Of a DNA stretch of 12,730 nt, positions 1 to 5,592 are shown in pieces. Both the position numbers and the translations under genes were made by a program. The DNA is taken from the NCBI GenBank assembly GCA_964498075.1, contig CAZCGA010000164.1, forward strand, positions 1 to 12,730, given 5' to 3'. The notes under the pieces were generated by a model. The model was not told where the DNA came from, searched no databases, and saw nothing but the letters and a program-made list of their open reading frames with translations. Position 1 is the first letter of the stretch. Each line of letters opens with the position of its first letter. The DNA comes from CAZCGA01 sp964498075. GTDB taxonomy: Bacteria; Desulfobacterota; Binatia; HRBIN30.

Positions 1-991
1 CCGAGAAACGGCTGCTTGATCTTGCCGAGCTCGCTCGCGTCGATGTCGACGTGCACGATCTTCGCGCCCGGGCAAAACTCCGCGGCCTTGCCGGTGGCAC
101 GGTCATCGAAGCGGATCCCCAGCGCGATGAGCAGGTCGCACTCTTCGAGCAAGAGGTTCGTGCAGCGCGCGGCGTGCATGCCGACCATGCCGAGGAAGAG
201 CGGATGATCGTGCGGCATGGCGCCGAGGCCGAGCAGGGTGGCGGCCACCGGGATGGAGGCCGTCTCGGCGAGCGCGCGCAACGCGGCGGACGCGTCAGCC
301 GCGATGATCCCCGCGCCGATGAGGAGCAACGGGCGGCGCGCGCCGTTGATGAGCGCCGCCGCGCCGGCGAGGTCGTCGGCTCGGGATTGCGGCGGCGGAT
401 CAGCTGTCCCCGGCGCGGGCAGCGTGTNNNNNNNNNNAGCGATGGCGGTGGAGTGGCCCGGCCGGGGGGCGGCAGGGCGTCGACGTCGACGCGCTCCGTC
501 TGCACGTCCTTCGGGACGTCGATCACGACCGGCCCCTGCCGGCCCGACGCCGCGACGCGGAAGGCGTCGGGAATTACCTCGAGCAGCTCCGCCGCCGAGC
601 GCACCAGGTAGTTGTGCTTGGTGATCGGGATAGTAAGACCGTAGGTGTCGATCTCCTGGAACGCGTCGGTGCCGATCATGGCGCGCGGCACCTGGCCGGT
701 GATGGCGACGAGCGGCACCGAGTCGAGCTTGGCGTCGGCGATCGCCGTCAGCAAGTTGGTGGCGCCGGGACCCGACGTTCCAAAACACACCGCCGGGCGC
801 CCGCTGGCGCGCGCCATCCCTTGTGCAATGAACCCCGCGCCTTGCTCGTGGCGCGCCAGCACGTGCCGGATACGGCTGGCGTGCAGCGCGTCGTACAGCG
901 GCAGATTCGCCCCGCCCGGAATGCCGGCAATAGTCTGGATGCCTTGGCGTTCGAGGAGCCTCGTGATCAGTTGTGCGCCGGTGATCTTCAT
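1..991 (-). CDS. ilvB: Acetolactate synthase large subunit (thiamine diphosphate enzyme), partial
   Basis: Condenses two pyruvates to acetolactate, or pyruvate and 2-oxobutyrate to acetohydroxybutyrate, the first common step of valine, leucine and isoleucine synthesis in the cytoplasm. The N-terminal TPP domain is clear: GIPGG at 23-27, RHEQGAGFIAQG at 47-58 with the catalytic Glu49, SGPGATN at 73-79, and GTDAFQE at 107-113. It resembles the E. coli IlvB (isozyme I) branch as remembered. The central domain begins after the N run and continues to the left edge, so the C-terminal cofactor half is missing. The ATG at 991 is supported by AAAGGAG about nine bases upstream. Expression is probably controlled by the leader peptide and attenuator just upstream. 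A small regulatory subunit gene would be expected off the edge. The ten N at 428-437 break the frame between the two halves, so the gap size is nominal. Confidence 0.93.
   Translation of the reverse strand, partial: MKITGAQLITRLLERQGIQTIAGIPGGANLPLYDALHASRIRHVLARHEQGAGFIAQGMARASGRPAVCFGTSGPGATNLLTAIADAKLDSVPLVAITGQVPRAMIGTDAFQEIDTYGLTIPITKHNYLVRSAAELLEVIPDAFRVAASGRQGPVVIDVPKDVQTERVDVDALPPPGRATPPPSXXXXTRCPRRGQLIRRRNPEPTTSPARRRSSTARAARCSSSARGSSRLTRPPRCARSPRRPPSRWPPPCSASAPCRTIIRSSSAWSACTPRAARTSCSKSATCSSRWGSASMTVPPARPRSFARARRSCTSTSTRASSARSSSRFS
428..437. other. Run of ten N (assembly gap) inside ilvB
   Basis: Ten undetermined bases lie in the linker between the N-terminal TPP domain and the central domain of acetolactate synthase. 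The upstream half reads in the phase set by the ATG at 991. The downstream half reads correctly only in a different phase (for example the codon at 425-423). The real missing length should leave remainder 2 on division by 3, so it is not ten bases unless a frameshift is also present. The two halves clearly belong to one gene, so scaffolding here looks right and only the length is nominal. Confidence 0.9.
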
Positions 992-1054
992 GGGAGCCCG
1001 CTCCTTTCTCGAAGTGGTTCCCTGTACGGCTCGGGGACCGGTGAGGGGCTCCAG

Positions 1055-1091
1055 AAAAACGAAACCCCCGCCGGCTTCGCGCCGGCAGGGG
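1055..1091 (-). terminator. Intrinsic terminator of the ilvB attenuator
   Basis: On the minus strand an 11-bp stem (CCCCTGCCGGC pairing with GCCGGCGGGGG, one T-G wobble) closes a five-base loop (GCGAA). It is followed by GTTTCGTTTTT. It lies 26 bases after the stop codon of the Val-rich leader ORF and about 64 bases before the ilvB ATG. A terminator in front of ilvB makes sense only as an attenuator. It could also work weakly on the plus strand, where the stem is followed by TTTT. Confidence 0.85.
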
Positions 1092-1126
1092 TTTTCAAAC
1101 TCGCTTTGTCCTCCCCGCTACGGCGC
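1079..1126 (-). promoter_or_regulatory. Candidate antiterminator pairing of the ilvB attenuator
   Basis: The minus-strand segment GCGCCGTAGCGGGG (1113-1126) spans the leader stop codon. It can pair with CCCCTGCCGGCGC (1079-1091), which is the 5' arm of the terminator stem plus two loop bases. This gives six and four base pairs around a small internal loop. Forming this pairing prevents the terminator. A ribosome stalled at the Val codons upstream would leave the segment free (read-through), while a ribosome reaching the stop codon would cover it (termination). The pairing was found by eye and no folding energy was computed. Confidence 0.6.
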
Positions 1127-1186
1127 GACGGCTTCCAACACGACCACGACGACGACGAGGAGGGACAGCGAAGAACGGTGAGACAT
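1118..1186 (-). CDS. ivbL: Branched-chain amino acid leader peptide for ilvB attenuation (22 aa)
   Basis: A short ORF that starts MSHRSSLSLL, continues with six consecutive valines, and ends LEAVAP before a TAG. Eleven of its 22 residues are Leu or Val. The Val codons are GTC GTC GTC GTG GTC GTG. Such a run just before an intrinsic terminator and an acetolactate synthase gene is the arrangement of ilv leader peptides (ivbL, ilvL) in Proteobacteria, where charged tRNA-Val and tRNA-Leu supply is sensed by ribosome stalling. The peptide has no role after translation. No strong Shine-Dalgarno is visible before the ATG at 1186. An in-frame ATG at 1213 would give 31 residues and also lacks one. The promoter should lie between about 1190 and 1290 but I cannot place it. 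Confidence 0.82.
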   Translation of the reverse strand: MSHRSSLSLLVVVVVVLEAVAP

Positions 1187-1290
1187 GTCGTGTGCGTCGG
1201 TTGCGGGGGACATTTGGTACTGCGACTTACTACGGGACCCGTGGGCGACGCAACGACGACGTTCCCACGATTGTGGCACGGCGCGCCATT

Positions 1291-2100
1291 TCACGCGCGT
1301 CGCTCGTACATGGCGCGGGTCGTGCGGCTCATCAGCTCGACGAGGGCGCGGCGCGGCAGCAGGCGGTGCAAGACGAAAGCGGCGAGCCGATTGGCTCTGC
1401 CGGCAATGCGCGTCGGTCCGCGGCCGAGCGCGGCAAGGGCCTCGGCGACGGTGTCTGCGGGATCCATGAGTGGTGGCGACAGGCGTCCAGTTGGTTGCGG
1501 CTTGGTGGCGAGGAATGCCGGCGTGCGCGTCGCGCCGGGACAGAAGGCGAGCACGTCGACACCGTGCGCGCGCAGCTCTTCCCACAAGGCCTCCGCGAGG
1601 ACCAGATCGAACGCCTTGGTCGCGGCGTAGGTGCCTACCATGGCGTGCCCCTGGAAGCCCGAGAGCGACGACACCAGAATGATCCCGCCGCGCCGGCGCG
1701 CCACCATGCGTGCGCCGAAGTGATGGCACAGGAGCAACGGCCCGCGGCAGTTCACCTCGAGCATGCGCAGCTTGTCCTCCAACGTGACGTCGAGGAAGCG
1801 CCCGACAACCGAGTGCGCGGCGTTGTAGACCATGAGCCCGATCTCGAGGTCGCGCGTCGCCGCGTCGAGCTCGTCGAGCATGCCGGGTGTGGCGAGGTCA
1901 GCCAGAACGGCGCGTGTCTGTACCCCGTGCTCGGCTGCGAGCGAGCGCGCCAGCGTCTCCAGCGGCTCCGGAGCCTCGGCGACGAGGACGACGTTGAGTC
2001 CCTTCTGCGCCAGCTGGCGCGAGTAGGCTTCGCCCATGCCGAGCGAGCCGCCGGCGACCAAGGCCCACGGCCCGTAGCGCGTACGGAATGTCTCCCCCAT
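1291..2100 (-). CDS. Short-chain dehydrogenase/reductase (SDR family)
   Basis: A 269-residue cytoplasmic NAD(P)-dependent oxidoreductase of the classical SDR type. The Rossmann cofactor motif is AGGSLGMG at 16-23, a variant of TGxxxGxG. The NNAG-type motif is NAA at 93-95, the structural Asn is N117, and the catalytic residues are Ser145 in VSSLSG, Tyr158 and Lys162 in YAATK. The C-terminal third resembles SDRs acting on bulky lipid or steroid-type substrates (a hydrophobic tail FVLHRLLPRRALVELM), but the substrate cannot be read from sequence. GGGAG lies about nine bases before the ATG at 2100. The gene is on the same strand as ilvB and about 105 bases upstream of its leader. No terminator is visible between them, so read-through into the attenuator is possible. 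Confidence 0.9.
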   Translation of the reverse strand: MGETFRTRYGPWALVAGGSLGMGEAYSRQLAQKGLNVVLVAEAPEPLETLARSLAAEHGVQTRAVLADLATPGMLDELDAATRDLEIGLMVYNAAHSVVGRFLDVTLEDKLRMLEVNCRGPLLLCHHFGARMVARRRGGIILVSSLSGFQGHAMVGTYAATKAFDLVLAEALWEELRAHGVDVLAFCPGATRTPAFLATKPQPTGRLSPPLMDPADTVAEALAALGRGPTRIAGRANRLAAFVLHRLLPRRALVELMSRTTRAMYERRA

Positions 2101-2165
2101 CGTCTGCGTCTCCCGCTGCGGTGGCTATCACGACGGCGTCGGCGGCGGGAAGCAGTACGGCGGGC

Positions 2166-2187
2166 GCATGCCCTCAGCTGCATGCCC
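2166..2187. repeat. Direct repeat GCATGCCC in the divergent intergenic region
   Basis: GCATGCCC occurs at 2166-2173 and again at 2180-2187, a 14-base period, in the 138-base region between the SDR gene (minus) and the lipoprotein gene (plus). Each copy contains the palindrome GCATGC. It could be an operator pair for one or both genes. The 14-base spacing is not a full helical turn multiple and the match may be chance, so this is a weak call. Confidence 0.25.
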
Positions 2188-2238
2188 ATAGTTTTTCGAG
2201 CGTGCTAGGAAACCAGCGGTCACGGGAGGGAGGACACC

Positions 2239-2550
2239 ATGGGAATCGTAACGCGTCGGTTCATTCTCGGGGCGCTCTTCAGCGCCATGTTGGTGGCGGG
2301 CTGCAACAACGACAACTTCGCGAACAACGGCGTGCTCGCCGCGGGCGGCCGCTTCCGGGTCATCGTGGCACGACCGCCCAACCCGGCGCACCTGCTGCTC
2401 GACTCGGCAACCGGGGATCTTTGGGAACTGCACACCGAGCCGGCGGGCGGCTCGCAGTGGGTGCGCATGGCGAGCGGACCGACCGACGTCAGGGTGCTCA
2501 CGCCGCAGGAGTTCCTCGGCGTGCGCTCGCAGCGCACGCCAACGCCGTAG
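2239..2550 (+). CDS. Small predicted lipoprotein of unknown function
   Basis: A 103-residue protein with a lipoprotein signal: basic start (VTRR), hydrophobic stretch (FILGALFSAML) and lipobox LVAGC with the lipidated Cys at 22. The mature part starts NNDNFANN, typical of the flexible tether after a lipidated Cys. It then has a compact segment (FRVIVARPPN, LLLDSATGDLWEL) that looks like a single beta-rich repeat of the kind that displays a variable as text or value. No enzymatic motif is visible. A strong Shine-Dalgarno (GGGAGGGAGG) precedes the ATG. It is the first of three exported proteins in a row on this strand. The function is not recognised. Confidence 0.8.
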   Translation: MGIVTRRFILGALFSAMLVAGCNNDNFANNGVLAAGGRFRVIVARPPNPAHLLLDSATGDLWELHTEPAGGSQWVRMASGPTDVRVLTPQEFLGVRSQRTPTP

Positions 2551-2592
2551 CACCGGATCGCCGGCGCGGTGCTCAGGTGCCGCCGACCGCCA

Positions 2593-2629
2593 GGGGCGTT
2601 GCCCAGGGCGTTGCCCTGGGCACCGCCCC
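2593..2629. repeat. Long perfect-core palindrome (REP-like hairpin)
   Basis: GCCCAGGGC, a GTT loop, and GCCCTGGGC form a perfect 9-bp stem. It extends outward by a T-A pair, one T/C mismatch and GGGGCG/CGCCCC, giving a stem of about 17 positions with one mismatch. It lies between the lipoprotein stop (2550) and the beta-helix gene (2734). No T tract follows, so it is not a standard intrinsic terminator. It may be an interspersed palindromic repeat, an mRNA-stabilising 3' structure for the lipoprotein, or a Rho-associated site. Confidence 0.65.
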
Positions 2630-2733
2630 GGGGTACCCGTTGCAGAAACTGGTTTGCGTTCGATCGGCCCCTTGTGATAGACGCACCGCTCGCGTTTCGC
2701 TGCGGCGGGCGCGTGAAACAGGAGGAGTAAGCC

Positions 2734-3669
2734 ATGAAGATCCGCACCCAACGATTGCTCGGCTGCCTGGCGGCAGTGTTCTCGCTCTGCCTGCTGCGTA
2801 CGCCGCTGCTCGCCGTCGACGGTGTCGTCGAAATCAACCAGGCTGGCGCGCTGGCCGGCGGCGTGGTCAGCGGCGACACCGCCGGCTTCCCGGTGACCAT
2901 CGGCCAGTCGGGCAGCTACCGGCTGACGGGCAACCTGACGGTGACCAACCCCGCAACGACCGCGCTGCAGGTGTCGGCGTCTAGCGTCACCATCGACCTC
3001 AACGGATTCACCATCCAGGGTCCGACCTCCTGCACCGGTGTGCCCCTCGACTGTAGCCCAACCGGATCGGCCAGCGGCATCAATGCGCAGAACCTGTCGG
3101 ACATTCGTGTCTTCAACGGCGTCGTCCGCGGTTTTCCGGAGTTCGGCGTGATCGTCGGCACGGGCGGCCGCCTCGAGTCGGTACACGCCGACAACAACGG
3201 CGCCATCGGGATCACCGTCGGCGGCAGCAGCGTCGTCATCAGCAGCACTGCCGCAAAGAACGGAACCAACGGAATTCAGGCGACGAGCGGGAGCGGGAGC
3301 ACGATCGCCACCAGCAGCGCCAGCAGCAACGGTGCGGTCGGGTTTTCCGTGTCGCGCTCGGTGGTCAGCAATTGCACCGCCGTCGAGAATCTCGCCGATG
3401 GCATCCGCGCCGCCACCAGCACTACCGTCAGCGGGTGCGTCGCCATTTCGAATGGCGGCGCAGGGATCCGCGCTCTCGACGGCAGCTTGATCATCGGCAG
3501 CACCGCCAAGCAGAATACGGGTGGTGGTTTGCATTTCAATGATCCCACGAGCGCCTACGGGAACAACGTGTTCACGGACAATAACGGAGCCCCCGCCAAT
3601 CCGCAGGTGACTGGTTTTCTGGGCCTCAAACTGAGCAACAACGCCTGCGGCCTCGCACTCTGCCCGTAA
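2734..3669 (+). CDS. Secreted right-handed parallel beta-helix repeat protein
   Basis: A 311-residue protein with a Sec signal peptide (basic MKIRTQR, hydrophobic core, cleavage likely after LLA at 27). After a short N-terminal region (DGVVEINQAGAL, FPVTIGQSGSYRLTGNLTV) it has SSVTIDLNGFTIQG, the usual first rung of a beta-helix. Repeats of about 20-22 residues follow, rich in Asn, Gly, Ser and Thr (for example SVHADNNGAIGITV, STAAKNGTNGIQA, CTAVENLADGIRA, CVAISNGGAGIRA). Such PbH1 repeats form solenoids that bind or cleave polysaccharides or simply act as surface scaffolds. No lyase active site is identifiable. Cysteine pairs near 100-107 and at the C-terminus (ACGLALCP) may be disulfides, consistent with export. 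GGAGGAG lies six bases before the ATG. The next gene follows after nine bases. Confidence 0.88.
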   Translation: MKIRTQRLLGCLAAVFSLCLLRTPLLAVDGVVEINQAGALAGGVVSGDTAGFPVTIGQSGSYRLTGNLTVTNPATTALQVSASSVTIDLNGFTIQGPTSCTGVPLDCSPTGSASGINAQNLSDIRVFNGVVRGFPEFGVIVGTGGRLESVHADNNGAIGITVGGSSVVISSTAAKNGTNGIQATSGSGSTIATSSASSNGAVGFSVSRSVVSNCTAVENLADGIRAATSTTVSGCVAISNGGAGIRALDGSLIIGSTAKQNTGGGLHFNDPTSAYGNNVFTDNNGAPANPQVTGFLGLKLSNNACGLALCP

Positions 3670-3678
3670 CGGCGCCAC

Positions 3679-4956
3679 ATGCAGGTATTGCTCTCACAGC
3701 GGCACACGACGGCTCGCGGCGTGCGCCGGTATCTCATCGGCCTGGCGCTCTGCGCCATGACCGCGGCACCGGCACGCGCGTTGACACCGCTGCAGAGTCT
3801 CTCCTACGTGCCGGACATCACCGTCGTGCTCGGGGGATCGACGTTCACTCCGCAAGTCATCGTGCAGGACAACCTGGCAGGCACGCGCGTGCCACTGTCG
3901 ATCGGCACCCTGCCGCCCGGCGTGCACATCAACGCGTATCACCGCGAAGCGGACGGCAGCCAGCTGTTGGCCTTCGACACCACCGTGAAGCTGACGGATC
4001 AGCTGACTGCCAAGCCCGCCGACGTCGTGCGCTTCGACGGCTCGACGTACACGATCGTCTTCGACGCCGCCGCGAACGGCATTCCGCCCGGCGTCATGAC
4101 CGACGCCGTCAGCATGATCGGCAGCAATCTCTTGTTGTCGTTTGATACGACCGTCGTGTTGAATGGGCGGGCGGTGGCTGATGAGGATGTGGTCAATTTC
4201 GACGGGAGCATCGCCTTCGACGGCTCAATCGAGGGCGTGCCCGCGGAGCTCGACCTCGACGGCCTCGCCTACCTCGACAACGGCCATCTGTTGGTGTCCT
4301 TCGATGGCGGTGGCGTCGTCGGCGGCGTCAACTTCCGCGATGAGGACATCCTCGAGTACGACGGGGCAACCGGCACGTGGGAGCTGGCGTACGACGCGCG
4401 CGCCAATGACCCGAGGTGGGCCGCGGCCGACCTGGTCGCCCTCGACGCGCAGGGCGTCGAGCCTACGGCGACGCCAACCGCCACGGCAACCGAGACCAGC
4501 ACGGCGACGGCAACCCCGACGTCGACGCTGACGGCTTCGGCCACACCGCCGCCGTCTGAGACGGCGACCACGACACCAGTCGTCGAGGAGGCCACAGCGA
4601 CGCCGACCGAGACGAGCGCGGCGACGGCGACACCAACGGCGACACCAACGGCTTCGGCCACACCGCCGCCATCTGAGACGGCGACTCCGACTGAGACCGC
4701 AACCACGACGCCAGTCACCGAGGAGGCCACAGCGACACCGACGGCCAGCCCCACCGGACCTCCGCTGTGCGTGGGGGACTGCGACGGGAGTACCGACGTA
4801 AGCCGTGCTGATTTGCTCCTGGGCGTGAACATCGCTCTCGGCAACGTCGCCTCGAGCGAGTGTGCACCGCTCGATACGGACGGCACCGCCCCAGTGACGA
4901 TCACTCAACTGGTGCGGGCCATCGGTAACGCGTTGACGAGTTGCCCGACGGAGTGA
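3679..4956 (+). CDS. Exported repeat protein with Thr/Pro linker and dockerin-like C-terminus
   Basis: A 425-residue protein, nine bases after the beta-helix gene and likely cotranscribed. A signal peptide ends near ARA at 34. Residues about 88-256 hold three tandem repeats of about 55 residues built on LL-SFDTTV then D-DVV-FDG (FDTTV at 99 and 155, with a third degenerate copy SFDGGG at 207). A linker of about 100 residues (261-361) is almost entirely Thr, Ala, Pro, Ser and Glu. The end (364-422) has CVGDCDGSTDV and a second loop DTDGTAPVTITQL, resembling a pair of degenerate Ca-binding dockerin or EF-hand loops with four Cys. This architecture suggests a surface or secreted protein. No catalytic motif is seen. 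The ATG lacks a clear ribosome site, and a GTG at 3721 would shorten the signal peptide. Confidence 0.8.
   Translation: MQVLLSQRHTTARGVRRYLIGLALCAMTAAPARALTPLQSLSYVPDITVVLGGSTFTPQVIVQDNLAGTRVPLSIGTLPPGVHINAYHREADGSQLLAFDTTVKLTDQLTAKPADVVRFDGSTYTIVFDAAANGIPPGVMTDAVSMIGSNLLLSFDTTVVLNGRAVADEDVVNFDGSIAFDGSIEGVPAELDLDGLAYLDNGHLLVSFDGGGVVGGVNFRDEDILEYDGATGTWELAYDARANDPRWAAADLVALDAQGVEPTATPTATATETSTATATPTSTLTASATPPPSETATTTPVVEEATATPTETSAATATPTATPTASATPPPSETATPTETATTTPVTEEATATPTASPTGPPLCVGDCDGSTDVSRADLLLGVNIALGNVASSECAPLDTDGTAPVTITQLVRAIGNALTSCPTE
4531..4740 (+). repeat. Imperfect direct repeats encoding the Thr/Pro linker
   Basis: Two copies of a unit beginning ACGGCTTCGGCCACACCGCC (4531 and 4648) and ending GAGGAGGCCACAGCGAC (4585 and 4720). 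The second copy carries an extra 18 bases, which encode PTETAT-type residues, so the unit spacing changes from 117 to 135. Around them are shorter GCGACACCAAC-type repeats. The structure is typical of slippage or recombination within a low-complexity linker. All differences keep the reading frame. Confidence 0.75.
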
Positions 4957-4960
4957 AATC

Positions 4961-5446
4961 TCAGGGTACGGGTCTGGTCGCGCCGCGCGCCGCGATCGCG
5001 CGCAGCAGGTCGCGGCGCACGCCGTCGACCTCGGTGAGCGTCGGCCGGCGATGACGCGCCACCTCCTCGGTGGTGAACGGCACGAAGTCGGCCGGCACCT
5101 CGTCGGGGCTGAACTCGCGCACGATCCAGTTGAGCAGCGCGGCGATGCGCGCGTCGCTCAGCTCCGACTGCGCCGTGCCGGGGACGCGAATCAGGTACTC
5201 GCGCCCGCCGGGTACCCAGAGGAACTTTCCCACCTGTCCGCGGAACGACGGCGATGCATCCGGCAAGCCGCCGCCGTCGGGCGCGTGACAGCCGCGGCAG
5301 TTGAGGATGTAGTCGGTGCGCGGATCGGCGAAGGCCGAGGAGGCGGCGAGCACGCCGGCGACAACAGCGGTCAGGAGCGCACGCGTCGCAAAACGCTTGG
5401 CAGAGCCGGAAGCGCGGCGGTTGAAACCGCGCGCTACGAAGAGCAC
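4961..5446 (-). CDS. Small periplasmic monoheme cytochrome c of the amine dehydrogenase operon
   Basis: Last gene of the mauB-E-D-A operon, probably an electron carrier from the amine dehydrogenase to the respiratory chain. From a GTG start it has 161 residues: a signal peptide (TRALLTAVVAGVLAASSAFA, cleavage after 40), one heme site C50-R-G-C53-H54, then conserved stretches FLWVPGGREYLIRVPG, LSDARIAALLNWIV and PADFVPFTTEEVARHRRP. These segments match small cytochromes I remember next to aralkylamine dehydrogenase genes. No Met follows the heme site, so the usual Met axial ligand is absent, and His132 is the only other His nearby. The frame continues upstream to an ATG at 5662, but that part translates the inverted-repeat element and overlaps mauA. 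The only nearby starts, GTG at 5446 and TTG at 5449, lie inside the repeat arm, with no good ribosome site. The gene ends four bases from the convergent gene at 4956. Confidence 0.8.
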   Translation of the reverse strand: MLFVARGFNRRASGSAKRFATRALLTAVVAGVLAASSAFADPRTDYILNCRGCHAPDGGGLPDASPSFRGQVGKFLWVPGGREYLIRVPGTAQSELSDARIAALLNWIVREFSPDEVPADFVPFTTEEVARHRRPTLTEVDGVRRDLLRAIAARGATRPVP

Positions 5447-5555
5447 CAAGTCGCCCTGCGGCGACTCCCCGCCCCACCGAAGGCCTCTTCGGGGGCGGGG
5501 TTGGGAGCCTGCGCAGGCAGGCTTGGGTGCTTCTCGTTGCCGCGGGTTTAGCCGC
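5417..5555. repeat. Inverted-repeat element (MITE or REP-like), about 139 bp
   Basis: The ends are inverted copies of about 30 bases. The plus strand at 5417-5447 begins GCGGTTGAAACCGCGCGCTA and ends GAAGAGCACC. The reverse complement of 5526-5555 begins GCGGCTAAACCCGCGGCAAC and ends GAGAAGCACC. Each arm contains its own small palindrome (GGTT-TC-AACC type). Inside are further short palindromes (CCTGCGCAGG, and GGCCTCTTCGGGGGCGGGG against GCCCCACCGAAGGCC). There is no transposase ORF. The element fills the mauA-cytochrome gap and reaches into the cytochrome start. It fits a non-autonomous interspersed repeat. Copy number elsewhere in the genome is unknown. Confidence 0.65.
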
Positions 5556-5592
5556 CGGGTGAGTGGTGCAGCGCGAATGAGTACGCCCGCCC

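Noticed and set aside
51..624. Long plus-strand ORFs over the ilvB region
   Set aside because: They are antisense to a clear acetolactate synthase, cross the N run, and have Arg/Gly-rich low-information composition.
1118..1729. A 203-residue minus-strand ORF ending in the Val-rich segment
   Set aside because: Only its last 22 residues make sense as a leader peptide. The rest lies within the SDR gene in another frame and is Arg-rich shadow sequence.
2128..3678. A 516-residue minus-strand ORF opposite the beta-helix gene
   Set aside because: The plus-strand genes have signal peptides, ribosome sites and family repeats. The minus ORF is long only because of the high GC content.
4225..4908. Minus-strand ORFs rich in Arg or in Val/Ala/Ser opposite the Thr/Pro linker
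   Set aside because: Antisense readings of a low-complexity repeat, with no ribosome site or family features.
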